From CAZGUH01 sp964529005 (GTDB taxonomy: Bacteria; Actinomycetota; Acidimicrobiia; Acidimicrobiales; Ilumatobacteraceae): a DNA stretch of 64,000 nucleotides. Where the stretch lies: assembly GCA_964529005.1 (NCBI GenBank), contig CAZGUH010000010.1, forward strand, positions 41,120 to 105,119, written 5' to 3'. Shown in pieces: positions 25,659-34,270 of the stretch. The position numbers were made by a program, and so were the translations under genes. The notes beneath the pieces are model-generated. The model saw only the letters and a program-made list of their open reading frames with translations. It searched no databases and was not told the origin of the DNA. Within the stretch, counting starts at the first letter, position 1, and every line of letters begins with the position of its first letter.

Positions 25659-27290
25659 TCAGGCGCCCGCTGGCTCCGCCGCGCCGTCGAGCGACGCCAC
25701 GGCGAGTTCGAGCAGCGCGCGGTAGTCGAGCTTGCCGTTCGGCGCACGGCCGAGCGAGTCGACCGTCAGGATGCGCTTCGGCGCCTTGAACGCCGCCAGG
25801 CGTGAGCGCACGAATCCGACGAGCTCGCCTTCGTCGACGACGGCGCCGGCTGCCGGCGCGACGAGCGCGACGACGATCTGACCGAAGCGTTCGTCGGGCG
25901 GCCCGACGACCGCTGCGTCGTCGACCGAAGGATGGAGCTTGAGGGCCTCCTCGACCTCCTCGGGGTGCACCTTCTCGCCACCGGTGTTGATCAGCTGGCT
26001 GCCGCGCCCGTGCAGCTTCAACCTGCCGTCGGCTGCGACCTCGGCCCAGTCGCCGGGAATGCTCCAGCGCTCACCGTCGATCACGACGAACGTCGCCGCG
26101 CTCCGCGTCGCGTCCTTGTAGTAGCCGACCGGGGCGCGGCCGCGGATCGCCACGCGCCCACGCTCTCCGCTGCCGGGCAACACCTCGCGGCCGTCCTCCG
26201 TGATCACCTTGGCGGTCTCGCCGAGCTGGAAGCGGGCGACCGATGCCTCCTCGCCGGCGCGCGTGATGCTGGTGCCCATGCCGATCGCCTCGCTGCTGCC
26301 CAGCGAGTCGATCAGCACCATGCGTGCGTTGTGCCGCAGCAGCGCCTCCTTGCTCTGCGCGCCCCACATCGTGCCGCTCGACAGCACGACGCGCAGCGAC
26401 GAGATGTCCCAACGATCGGGCTCGTCGTCGAGCGCGCGCACGATGCGCTTCGCGAACGCGTCGCCGACGATCGACATGCTGTTGATGCGGCGCCGCTGGA
26501 CGGTGTCGAGCAGTTCGACGACGTCGAGGCTGCGGCCGACCAACGTGGTCACCGAGCCCGCGTTCGTCAACACGTGCATCGCGTTCATCGCGCCGGTGCC
26601 GTGCATCAGAGGGGCCGCGGGGAGGTTGCGCGGCCCGGGGCGTGGCACGGCGTCGTCGAACACGTCCCATCCCGGCGTCGCGGGGAGCGGCTTCTTCGAA
26701 CCGCCGTCGAGACGGATGATCATGTCGTCCTGGCGCCACATGACGCCCTTCGGCATGCCCGTGGTGCCCCCCGTGTAGAGGATGTAGAGGTCGTCGGCCG
26801 AGCGGCCCCACGGCGCCACGGTGCGCTCCGACGCGCTCACCGCGGCCTGCTCGTACGGGATCGCCCACTCGGGACAGGGGCCGCTGCCGTCGTCGACCCA
26901 CAGCCATGCCTTGACTCCCGCGACCCGGGGACGCACGGCGGCGCACCGTTCCTCGAAGGCGCCGTGGAAGATCACCGCGGCGACGTCGGCGTTGTCCCAC
27001 AGATACAGCAGCTCGTCGTCGGTGTAGCGGTAGTTCGTGTTCACCGGCACGAGTCCGGCCTTGAACGACGCGAAGACGGACTCGAGGTATTCGGGACAGT
27101 TGAACAGGTATTGGGCGACCTTGTCCTGGTGCCGCAGGCCGGCGGCGAGCAGCGCCGCGGCGACGCCGTCGGCGCGCTGGTCGAACTCGCGCCAGGAGAA
27201 GCGTTGCTCGCCGCGTGCCTGGGCGAGAGCGTCGGGGAATCGCTCCGCGTTGTGCTCCCACACCTCGGCGAAGTTCCACCCATCGGTCAT
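25659..27290 (-). CDS. Acyl-CoA synthetase (AMP-forming ligase)
   Basis: This 543-residue ANL-superfamily ligase has the P-loop-like YTGGTTGMPKGVMW near residue 180, the hinge region LKLHGRGSQLINTGGEKV, and the catalytic Lys in PNGKLDYRAL. It activates a carboxylic acid with ATP and CoA. The ATG at 27290 begins at the conserved N-terminus (NFAEVWEHNA). First gene of a three-gene minus-strand operon with an aldo/keto reductase and an LLM enzyme. The island motif lies about 30 bases upstream, in the divergent gap with the UGSC gene. Confidence 0.9.
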   Translation of the reverse strand: MTDGWNFAEVWEHNAERFPDALAQARGEQRFSWREFDQRADGVAAALLAAGLRHQDKVAQYLFNCPEYLESVFASFKAGLVPVNTNYRYTDDELLYLWDNADVAAVIFHGAFEERCAAVRPRVAGVKAWLWVDDGSGPCPEWAIPYEQAAVSASERTVAPWGRSADDLYILYTGGTTGMPKGVMWRQDDMIIRLDGGSKKPLPATPGWDVFDDAVPRPGPRNLPAAPLMHGTGAMNAMHVLTNAGSVTTLVGRSLDVVELLDTVQRRRINSMSIVGDAFAKRIVRALDDEPDRWDISSLRVVLSSGTMWGAQSKEALLRHNARMVLIDSLGSSEAIGMGTSITRAGEEASVARFQLGETAKVITEDGREVLPGSGERGRVAIRGRAPVGYYKDATRSAATFVVIDGERWSIPGDWAEVAADGRLKLHGRGSQLINTGGEKVHPEEVEEALKLHPSVDDAAVVGPPDERFGQIVVALVAPAAGAVVDEGELVGFVRSRLAAFKAPKRILTVDSLGRAPNGKLDYRALLELAVASLDGAAEPAGA

Positions 27291-27315
27291 GTGGTCAATG
27301 TAGTGAGGACGATTA

Positions 27316-27323
27316 GGTATCCT
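27316..27323 (+). promoter_or_regulatory. AGTATCCT-like motif between divergent ligase and UGSC genes
   Basis: The site reads GGTATCCT, one mismatch from the motif, followed by CAATTCG. It lies in the 102-base gap between starts 27290 and 27393. No TTGAC box stands at promoter spacing on either strand, so an operator role is favoured. Confidence 0.5.
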
Positions 27324-27392
27324 CAATTCGGAGATCGTGGTAGCGTGCCACTGATCCGAACGTGCGCACGTGACGAGAAGTCAGGGGGGATC

Positions 27393-27968
27393 ATGGCTAT
27401 CGAGTTCCTGGATCCGGAGAGCGAGAGCGGGGTCGAGCAGATCCCCTACGACCTGCGCGTCGATCTCCACGGCACGCCGCGCGTGCTGTTCCTCGCCAAC
27501 GGATACGTCGATTCGCTGGCGACGCTCGAAGCGCTGGCCGCGGCGATCGGTGAGCAGGCGCGCCTGCTGGTCGAGTTCCGCTCGAAGGGCACGACCATGA
27601 TCGATGCCGCGAAGCCGTTGAGCGACCATGCGCTGACCGAGATCACGGCGTCGTTCGACGCGGTGGTGACGGCATATGGCCATTGCGGCAGCTGCACGTC
27701 GGCGACCACACGCGACGGGGTCGCGATCGCCCGTCGCGGCCGGCCGGTCGTGGTCCTCGTCACCGAGAAGTTCCTGCCGGAGGCGCGACTCGTGGCGCGC
27801 GCGGGCGGCCTCGGGGGGTTGCCGATCGTCGCGCTCACGCATCCGATGGCGGGGCTCGACGACCAGCGCCGCGCGTCCGCCGTCGCGGCGGTGGTCGCCG
27901 ACGTGCTCGACGCGCTGGCCGGCGCGCCGCGCACAGCCGGTGTCGCGGCCGGGGTCGGGGGCCGCTGA
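27393..27968 (+). CDS. UGSC-family protein, cysteine form (CGSC motif)
   Basis: This 191-residue protein contains C98-G-S-C101 in YGHCGSCTSATTRDG. This matches the UGSC (seleno)protein family, where some members carry selenocysteine at the first position. Here the codon is TGC, so it is the cysteine homologue. The motif follows a predicted strand, as in thiol-redox sites. The function of the family is not established. The ATG has AGGGGGGA upstream. It is followed within two bases by an equally obscure gene, so the two probably work together. Confidence 0.75.
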   Translation: MAIEFLDPESESGVEQIPYDLRVDLHGTPRVLFLANGYVDSLATLEALAAAIGEQARLLVEFRSKGTTMIDAAKPLSDHALTEITASFDAVVTAYGHCGSCTSATTRDGVAIARRGRPVVVLVTEKFLPEARLVARAGGLGGLPIVALTHPMAGLDDQRRASAVAAVVADVLDALAGAPRTAGVAAGVGGR

Positions 27969-27970
27969 GG

Positions 27971-29050
27971 GTGGACGGCGCCACGTCGTTCCTGCGGTCG
28001 GCGACGTTCGTCGCCGACGACGAAGCCGCGGCGGTCGAGCTGCTCCACCGCAGGGATCGCACCGACGGCCTGCCCGTGGTCGTGCCGACGCGCGAGCGGG
28101 TCGAGCGGATGCTGCTCGGCATCGATCTCGACCCCGACGTCTCGATCGGAACGCTCGGCCCCTCGAACGACGACGCGACGATCGAGAAGATCGCGATCAA
28201 CGCGGTGATGGCGGGCTGCCTTCCCGACCACATGGCGATCCTCGTCGCCGCGGTCGAGGCCGTCGCCGATCCGCGCTTCAACCTCGGGGCGATCCAGGCG
28301 ACGACGTTCGCCTCCGCCCCGTTGGTCATCGTCAACGGCCCGGCGCGCAACCACGTGGGGATCGCCTGCGGCGCCGGGGCGATGGGCCCCGGCCACCGCG
28401 CCAACGCGTCGATCGGCCGTGCGCTGCGCCTGGTGCTGATGAACGTCGGGCGCGGCCGGCCGGGCACCGGGGACATGGGGCTCCAGGGGACGCCGGCGGG
28501 GTTCTCGTTCTGCCTCGGCGAGGCCCAGGAGGAGAGCCCGTTCGAGCCGCTGCACGTCGCCCGCGGCTTCGCTGCGGGCGACGACGTCGTGACCGTGATG
28601 GCGCTCGAGGCTCCGCGCTCGGTGCAGTCGGTCCCCGAGACCGGTCAGCCGCAGCGCTCGGCCGACCGCATGCTGACGTCGATCGCCTCCTCGCTCGCCA
28701 ACGTCGGCTCCAACCACGCCCACACCGGCCGGGGAGAGGTGCTGGTCGCGCTGAACCCGCTGCACGCGCGGGTCCTCGCCGAGGCTGGGCTCGACCGCGC
28801 CGCCGTGCAGCAGGCGCTGTACGAGCGCGCCCGCAACCCACGGTCGCTGCTGCGCCACGTGATGCCGTACCACGTCACTGACGGACCGGATGACGACCTG
28901 CCGATCGTCGCCGACCCGGGTGAGATCGCGATCGTCGTGGTCGGGGGGGATGGGCTCTACTCGTCGACGATGACGGCGTGGTCCGGCGGTCCCGAAGGGT
29001 GTGTCTCGATCTCTCGGCGGGTGCGCGTGCCGGAGCCGTGCGACGTGTGA
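27971..29050 (+). CDS. Unrecognised protein coupled to the UGSC-family gene
   Basis: This 359-residue protein belongs to no family I can name. It is rich in conserved-looking Gly/Asn segments: LVIVNGPARNHVGIACGAGA near residue 120, then NVGRGRPGTGDMG and SFCLGEAQEESPF. There is no signal peptide or clear membrane helix. Cysteines at GIACGAG and FCLGE could react with the CGSC protein. I choose GTG 27971 because it directly follows the upstream stop. The gap of two bases implies translational coupling with the UGSC gene. Enzyme or subunit roles are both possible. Confidence 0.7.
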   Translation: MDGATSFLRSATFVADDEAAAVELLHRRDRTDGLPVVVPTRERVERMLLGIDLDPDVSIGTLGPSNDDATIEKIAINAVMAGCLPDHMAILVAAVEAVADPRFNLGAIQATTFASAPLVIVNGPARNHVGIACGAGAMGPGHRANASIGRALRLVLMNVGRGRPGTGDMGLQGTPAGFSFCLGEAQEESPFEPLHVARGFAAGDDVVTVMALEAPRSVQSVPETGQPQRSADRMLTSIASSLANVGSNHAHTGRGEVLVALNPLHARVLAEAGLDRAAVQQALYERARNPRSLLRHVMPYHVTDGPDDDLPIVADPGEIAIVVVGGDGLYSSTMTAWSGGPEGCVSISRRVRVPEPCDV

Positions 29051-29059
29051 GCGCCCGGC

Positions 29060-29087
29060 TTGACGGTGTGATGTCCTTCAGTATCCT
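29060..29087 (+). promoter_or_regulatory. Promoter with AGTATCCT motif
   Basis: TTGACG (29060-29065), a 16-base spacer and TATCCT (29082-29087) form a promoter just after the previous stop. The exact island motif is 29080-29087 and again covers the -10 position. It serves the TauD-P450-SDR-EthD unit. Confidence 0.6.
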
Positions 29088-29135
29088 TTATTGCTCTACA
29101 GCCGGGCCACCGGGCTCGCCGGAGGGAGGTTCGAC

Positions 29136-30035
29136 GTGGCAGTCGTCGAGAACATCGCAGGACCGATCGGGGCACGGATCCACGGTGTGAAGGGTGGGCC
29201 CGACGGGCAGGTCACCGCCAACGACCTCGATCTCATCGTCGACGCGATCCGCCGCCGCTCGGTGGTCGTGATCAAGGATCAGGACGGCCTCAGCGACGAT
29301 CAGCTGGTCACCTTCGTCCGGCAGTTCTGCGACGTTCCGGGCGCCGGGCGGCTCGCGGTGTACCACGACCCGTCGCAGCTCTTCGCATCGCGCCCCGAGA
29401 TCCTCTACGTGACCAACGCCAAGAGCGCGGACGGCCGAGCGATGGGCATCGGCGGCAACGCCGAGATGACGTGGCACTGCAACCTGTCGTACCAGCCGTA
29501 CTCGTCCGTGTTCGTCAACCTCAGCGCGGTCGAGCTGCCGCCGTCGGGTGGCGGCAACACCCACTACATCGACCTCTACGCGGCGTACGAGCGGCTGCCA
29601 GCGGAGCTGAAGGAGCGCCTCCAGGGGCTCTCGACACACCGCGGCATCCCGTCCACGTACCCGACGAACGCGTCGCCCGCCGACGCGGTGGAGCTGCCCC
29701 AGACGGTCGCGCCGCTGCTGCGCGTCAGCCCGGTGACCGGGCGCACGAGCTTGTTCGACGTCGGCCTGCTCACTCTCATCGGCGTGCCCGGCATGCCCGA
29801 AGACGAGGGTCGTGCGCTGATGGAGGACCTCTACACGCGCACGGTTCGCGAGTCCGACTACGTGCACGTGTGGGAGCAGGGCGACATGGTGATGTGGGAC
29901 AACATCGGGTTGCTGCACCGCCGCGACCCGTTCGACGCCGACGAGCGGCGCTTGATGCGCCTCGTCGAGGTGCTGGAAGCCGAGCCCAGCGGCGTCGACC
30001 CGCGCCGTGCGACGGCCGCCGCCGGGCCCGCCTGA
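29136..30035 (+). CDS. TauD/TfdA family dioxygenase with HxN in place of HxD
   Basis: This 299-residue protein resembles Fe(II)/2-oxoglutarate-dependent dioxygenases of the TauD/TfdA family: WHCNLSYQP at 113-121, GGGNTHYIDLYAAYERLP near 138-155, TGRTSLF for 2-oxoglutarate, distal His261 in LLHRRDPF and an Arg near 275. The facial triad normally reads His-x-Asp/Glu, but here it is His114-Cys-Asn116 (codon AAC), so iron binding may be altered. GTG 29136 follows GGAGGGAGG; a TTG 45 bases earlier is also in frame. Family members hydroxylate sulfonates, aryloxyacetates or other acids. Confidence 0.82.
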   Translation: MAVVENIAGPIGARIHGVKGGPDGQVTANDLDLIVDAIRRRSVVVIKDQDGLSDDQLVTFVRQFCDVPGAGRLAVYHDPSQLFASRPEILYVTNAKSADGRAMGIGGNAEMTWHCNLSYQPYSSVFVNLSAVELPPSGGGNTHYIDLYAAYERLPAELKERLQGLSTHRGIPSTYPTNASPADAVELPQTVAPLLRVSPVTGRTSLFDVGLLTLIGVPGMPEDEGRALMEDLYTRTVRESDYVHVWEQGDMVMWDNIGLLHRRDPFDADERRLMRLVEVLEAEPSGVDPRRATAAAGPA

Positions 30036-30069
30036 GACGTCCGCGGACGAGCAAGGGAGCGATACCGAG

Positions 30070-31320
30070 ATGCGTCCCGCGACGACCACAGGCGACCGTG
30101 CGCTCGACGATGCGGGCAACGCCGCGATCGACGCCATCCTGGCGGCGCCTGCTGATCCGTACCCGTACTACGCGACGTTGCACGCGCTCGGGCCGGTGTA
30201 CTCGCGCACCCTCGACATGTGGGTGTTCTCCGACTATGCGTCGGTGTCGGAGCTGCTGCGCAACGCCGACCTGTGGCAAGCGCCGAAGCGCACACCACCC
30301 GGTGTGGACGCGGACGCGAGCCCGTACCTGCGGAACTCGAAGAACGTGCTCGTGTACACGAACCCGCCACAGCACACGCGGCTGCGCGCGATCTTGCAGC
30401 GCGCGTTCACACCGAAGGTGATCGACACGGTGAAGCCGCGCATCGCCGAGTACCTCACCGAGCATCTCGACCGTTGCGCTGCTGCCGGTGCGTTCGATCT
30501 CGTCGACGGCATCGCCCGGGCGCTGCCGTGCCAGGTCATCTGCGCCCTCCTCGGCGTGCCGCGCGAGCACGAGAAGAAGGTGATCGAGTGGTCGAACGCG
30601 ATCTCCGCCGGGTTCACGCCGCGCATCACGCCCGAGGTCCTCGACGCAGCAGATCGCGCTGTCATCGCGTTCGACCGCTTGCTCCGGGAGCTGATCGAGC
30701 AGCATCGGCGTGAGCCGCAGGCCGACGTGCTGTCGACGCTCGTGACCGCGGACGACGTCGAGGGGCGGCTCGACGACGACGAGATCGTCAGCTTCGCGAT
30801 CCAGTTGCTCGCCGCGGGCAGCGAGACCACCACGAACCTGATCAGCACGGGGGTGCTGCTGCTGTCGGAGCATCCGGACCTCGTGCGGCGCATGCTCGAC
30901 GACGCCGCGGTCGCCGGCGCGGTCGTCGAGGAGCTGCTGCGCTGGGAGCCGCCGGTGCAGATGGCCGGGGTGCGGCGGGCGGCCGCCGACACGACCGTCG
31001 GGGGCATCGCGATCCCCGCCGGTGGCCTCGCTGCCGGTCTGATCGGCGCCGCCAACCACGACCCGACCGTGTTCCCCGACCCGACCGCGTTCTCGATCGA
31101 TCGGCCGCGCGCGAGCGCGCACCTCGCGTTCGGTCAAGGGGCCCACTACTGCCTGGGCGCATCGCTGGCGCGCGCCGAGGCCACCGTCGCCCTCCCGGCC
31201 ATCTTCCGCCGCATGCCGAACCTGCGCATCGTGTCGCCGGAGCCGGCGTGGCGCCCGATGTTCACGGTGCGCGGGCTGACGACGTTGATCGTCGAAGCTG
31301 ATGGCCGCCCTCGTACGTGA
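30070..31320 (+). CDS. Cytochrome P450
   Basis: This 416-residue soluble P450 has canonical motifs: the haem-ligand loop LAFGQGAHYCLGASLAR, ExxR in EELLRWEPP, and the I-helix LLAAGSETTTNLI with the acid-alcohol pair. Unlike the P450 at 20179, its oxygen-activation residues look normal. It lies 34 bases after the TauD gene and overlaps the SDR by 20 bases. No ferredoxin gene is adjacent, so it may share the ferredoxin at 19985. ATG 30070 follows an AGGGAG box. Confidence 0.9.
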   Translation: MRPATTTGDRALDDAGNAAIDAILAAPADPYPYYATLHALGPVYSRTLDMWVFSDYASVSELLRNADLWQAPKRTPPGVDADASPYLRNSKNVLVYTNPPQHTRLRAILQRAFTPKVIDTVKPRIAEYLTEHLDRCAAAGAFDLVDGIARALPCQVICALLGVPREHEKKVIEWSNAISAGFTPRITPEVLDAADRAVIAFDRLLRELIEQHRREPQADVLSTLVTADDVEGRLDDDEIVSFAIQLLAAGSETTTNLISTGVLLLSEHPDLVRRMLDDAAVAGAVVEELLRWEPPVQMAGVRRAAADTTVGGIAIPAGGLAAGLIGAANHDPTVFPDPTAFSIDRPRASAHLAFGQGAHYCLGASLARAEATVALPAIFRRMPNLRIVSPEPAWRPMFTVRGLTTLIVEADGRPRT

Positions 31321-32109
31321 CGAGGTGACCGGCGACGACGTCGCGCGTCGCTTCGACGTCCGCGGCAAGGTGGTCGTCATCACCGGATCGGGCCGGGGGC
31401 TCGGGCGCACGCTCGCGCTCGGGTTCGGCCGTGCCGGCGCGTCCGTCGTCGTGTGCTCGCGCACCTTGGACGAGTCGCGCGCGGTGCAGGCCGCGAACGT
31501 CGACGCAGGCGGAACCGCTGTCGCGCAGCGGATCGACGTCGGTGATCCGGACAGCTGCGCCGCGCTCGTCGACGACGTGGTCGCGGGCCTCGGCCGGATC
31601 GACGTGCTCGTCAACAACGCCGGCGTCGCCGCCCGCCAAGCGACCGAGGACGTATCGGATCGGGAGTGGGACGCGATCGTCGACGTCAACCTGCGCGGGT
31701 CGTTCCTGTGCGCGCGCCAGGTCGCGCGCTCGATGCTCGCCCGCGGCGCCGGAGGCTCGATCGTGAACGTCTCGTCGGCGTCGTCGCTCGTCGGGCTCCG
31801 TGGCGTCGCCGCGTACGCCGCGGCGAAGGCCGGTGTGAACCAGATGACGAAGGTGATGGCGGTCGAGTGGGCGAGCCGCGGGATCCGCGTCAACGCGGTC
31901 GTGCCCGGCTACCTCGCGAACGTGATGCCCGGTGTGCGCGCGTCGAGCACGGGTGACGACTCCGACGATCCGGTCGCCGCCACGATCCCGCTCGGGCGGC
32001 GGGCGGCGCTGGACGAGCTCGTCGGCCCGTGATCTTCCTCGCCTCGGATGCGTCGAGCTACGTCACCGGCGCGCTGCTGGTCGTGGATGGAGGGCTGACG
32101 GCCCAATGA
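31301..32109 (+). CDS. SDR family oxidoreductase, frameshifted near the C-terminus
   Basis: The reading frame from ATG 31301 gives an SDR with TGSGRGLG near residue 27, NNAG, Ser in NVSSASSL and YAAAK, but stops at 32030-32032 after ELVGP (243 residues). The next frame continues without a break as VIFLASDASSYVTG and ends VVDGGLTAQ at 32109, the normal SDR ending. One missing G near 32029 explains this. The intact protein would be about 269 residues. It is either a sequencing or assembly error, or a recent mutation; codon use is unchanged on both sides. It overlaps the P450 by 20 bases. Confidence 0.82.
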
Positions 32110-32125
32110 ACGAGAGGAGACGCCG

Positions 32126-32827
32126 ATGCCTGTGCGCGAACGGCGCGTGATGTTCACCGTGAGCATGCCGGGCGACGGCGTGACGGCGCTGCGCACGCGC
32201 GTCGCAGACGTCGACTGGAGCGGATGCGTGCGCGAGACGGCTGCGGTGCGGTGGTACGAGGCGATGTCGCGCGAGCCGCTCGCCGGGACGGGCATCGACC
32301 ACTTCGCGCCCAGCGGGTTCGACGCCGCCCTCGACCTGACGACCCCGATCGACGAGCCGCTGTCGGACGCCGAGCTGGTCGCCGCAGCGTCGACCCTGCG
32401 TGGGCTCGCCGGCGCGGCGCAGATCAGCGTGCTCAGCGGATCGCTGTTCCGCTCGGATGCGCCGCCGAGCGCGGTCGGGCTGTGGCTGCTGCTGCGCCGG
32501 CGCCCCGACCTCGATCGCGACGGCTTCCGGCACTACTGGTCCCGGGTCCACTCCGCGCTGGCGTTTCCGCCGATCGACGCGTTCTCGCAGACGGGTTGCG
32601 ACGCCGACGACGCGTCGCGGATCGCGCAGCTCTGCGACGTCGGCGCGCTCGACGTCGACGGCGTCGCCGCGCCGTCGTGGGACGACGTGGCCGGGTGCCG
32701 CGCGTTCTACGACACCCCGTTCGTGCGCGCCGAAGGCCTCGCGGACGAGCGCAACTTCATCGACCACGCCCGGTCGCCGGCGACGCTCGCCACCACGCAC
32801 GACATCCGCGTGCCAGGAGCGGCCTGA
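32126..32827 (+). CDS. EthD-domain protein
   Basis: This 233-residue protein has the EthD-type (dimeric alpha/beta barrel) signature in the second half: LLLRRRPDLDRDGFRHYW then SRVHSALA, near residues 117-142. A weaker repeat of the fold may occupy the first half. EthD-like proteins accompany P450 systems in ether and polyketide or quinone metabolism; their reaction is often unknown. ATG 32126 follows GAGAGGAG, 16 bases after the end of the SDR. Last gene of the TauD-P450-SDR unit, converging on the acyl-CoA dehydrogenase. Confidence 0.75.
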   Translation: MPVRERRVMFTVSMPGDGVTALRTRVADVDWSGCVRETAAVRWYEAMSREPLAGTGIDHFAPSGFDAALDLTTPIDEPLSDAELVAAASTLRGLAGAAQISVLSGSLFRSDAPPSAVGLWLLLRRRPDLDRDGFRHYWSRVHSALAFPPIDAFSQTGCDADDASRIAQLCDVGALDVDGVAAPSWDDVAGCRAFYDTPFVRAEGLADERNFIDHARSPATLATTHDIRVPGAA

Positions 32828-32875
32828 CCGCACGGCTCCGGTCCGGCGCGAGCGCGGTGCGGCGGGTGAGCGGAG

Positions 32876-34230
32876 TCATCTCGGCAGGCCGAGGCCTCGC
32901 TCGCCGAGGATGGTGCGCTGGATCTCGCTGGAGCCGGCATAGATCGTGCAGGCCCGGCTCTCGAGCGCCTCGCGCGCCCAGACCGACGCGACGTCGTCGC
33001 CGCAGCCGCCGGCAGCCGCAGCGGCCGGTGCGATGCCGGCGGATCCCAACACGGCGAGAGCGCGCTCTGCGAGGTCCTGGCGTAGGACGGTGCCGGAGAG
33101 CTTGACCATCGACGCCCACACTGGGAATTGCGGGTCGCCCGCCATTCCGAGACGGAGCGCTCGCGCTTCCAAGCCCTCCAGCACCCGGACTCGGACGACG
33201 AGGCGGGCGACGTGCTCGCGCGTCGCGGGCGACGCGCGCTGCCGGCGCACCAGGTCGAGCAGGGCGGTCAGGCGGGTGGTCACGTAGGCGGTGTTGCTCG
33301 CCAGCAGGCGCTCGTGACCCAAGCTCGACATCGCGACGCGCCAGCCATCGTTCTCCGGCCCGATGCGTTGTTCGACGGGGATGCGCACGCCGTCGAGGAA
33401 CATGTCGCCGAACTCGCTGGCGCCGGTGAGGGTCGGGGTGGGAGTCCACTCGATGCCGGGCGCCGACATGGACACGGCGAAGCAGCTGATCCCGGCATGC
33501 CGCGACCCTGGGGCGCCGGTGCGCGCGAGCAGCAGGCACCAGTCAGCGTGATAGCCCGCGGTCGTCCACGTCTTCTGGCCGGTGACGACGTACTGGTCGC
33601 CCTCNNNNNNNNNNNNNNNNNNNNNNNNNNNNNNNNNNNNNNNNNNNNNNNNNNNNNNNNNNNNNNNNNNNNNNNNNNNNNNNNNNNNNNNNNNNNNNNN
33701 NNNNGATAGCCCGCGGTCGTCCACGTCTTCTGGCCGGTGACGACGTACTGGTCGCCCTCGCGCCGCGCGGTTGTCCGCATGCTTGCCAGGTCGCTGCCCG
33801 CCTCGGGCTCCGAATAGCCCTGGCACCAGATCTCCCGTCCCGACAGCATCCCGGGCAGAAGGCGTCGCAACAGGTCCGGTGCCGCATGCTCGATCAGGGT
33901 CGGGCCGATCAGATCGACGGCTTGGAACCCGATCGGCAAAGGGGCTCGTGCCAGCGCCATCTCGCGGGCGACGGCGAGCCGCTCGTCGAGCGCGAAGCCG
34001 CGGCCACCGTGCTGCTGCGGCCAACCGGGCGCCGCCCATCCACCGTCGTGCAATCGCTGTTGCCAAGCGCGGCTGATCCTCAGCCCGTCCACGTCGTCCC
34101 CGCCCGGTGGCGTCATCCGTGGGAACACCGGCTCTCGCCACTCGGCCGGAAGGTGCGCGGCGAGCCACCCTCGAAGCCCGTCGACGAGCTCCGTCAACCG
34201 CCGCGTCCGCTCGTCCCGCTGTGCCCTCAT
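32876..34230 (-). CDS. Acyl-CoA dehydrogenase, interrupted by an assembly gap
   Basis: Both sides of the N run encode one FAD-dependent acyl-CoA dehydrogenase: CQGYSEPEAGSDLASM and GQKTWTTAGY upstream, then HADWCLLLARTG through to SEIQRTILGERGLGLPR. Removing 100 N and one copy of the flanking 55-base repeat leaves 1200 bases, exactly 400 codons, in a single frame (399 residues). The usual catalytic Glu position in YEGT reads YAGS, so the base may lie elsewhere or the protein may be one half of a heteromeric enzyme. It would oxidise an acyl-CoA to enoyl-CoA. One motif copy is upstream. Confidence 0.85.
33550..33604. repeat. Left copy of 55-base repeat flanking the gap
   Basis: These 55 bases are identical to 33705-33759 on the other side of the N run. 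They encode the EGDQYVVTGQKTWTTAGY segment of the acyl-CoA dehydrogenase. A duplicate of exactly this size at a contig join is the mark of an unmerged k-mer overlap. Confidence 0.9.
33605..33704. other. Scaffold gap, 100 N
   Basis: A run of exactly 100 N is an arbitrary-length scaffold join. Because the flanks are identical over 55 bases and the gene closes in frame when they are merged, there is probably no missing sequence here. Confidence 0.97.
33705..33759. repeat. Right copy of 55-base repeat flanking the gap
   Basis: This copy is identical to 33550-33604. One of the two is probably an artefact of scaffolding. Confidence 0.9.
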
Positions 34231-34270
34231 CGTCCTCGCTCTTCGCCGGCCTCGGCCCGTCGAGAAGATG

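Noticed and set aside
27684..27698. Selenocysteine at the UGSC motif
   Set aside because: The codon is TGC, not TGA, so no recoding is needed.
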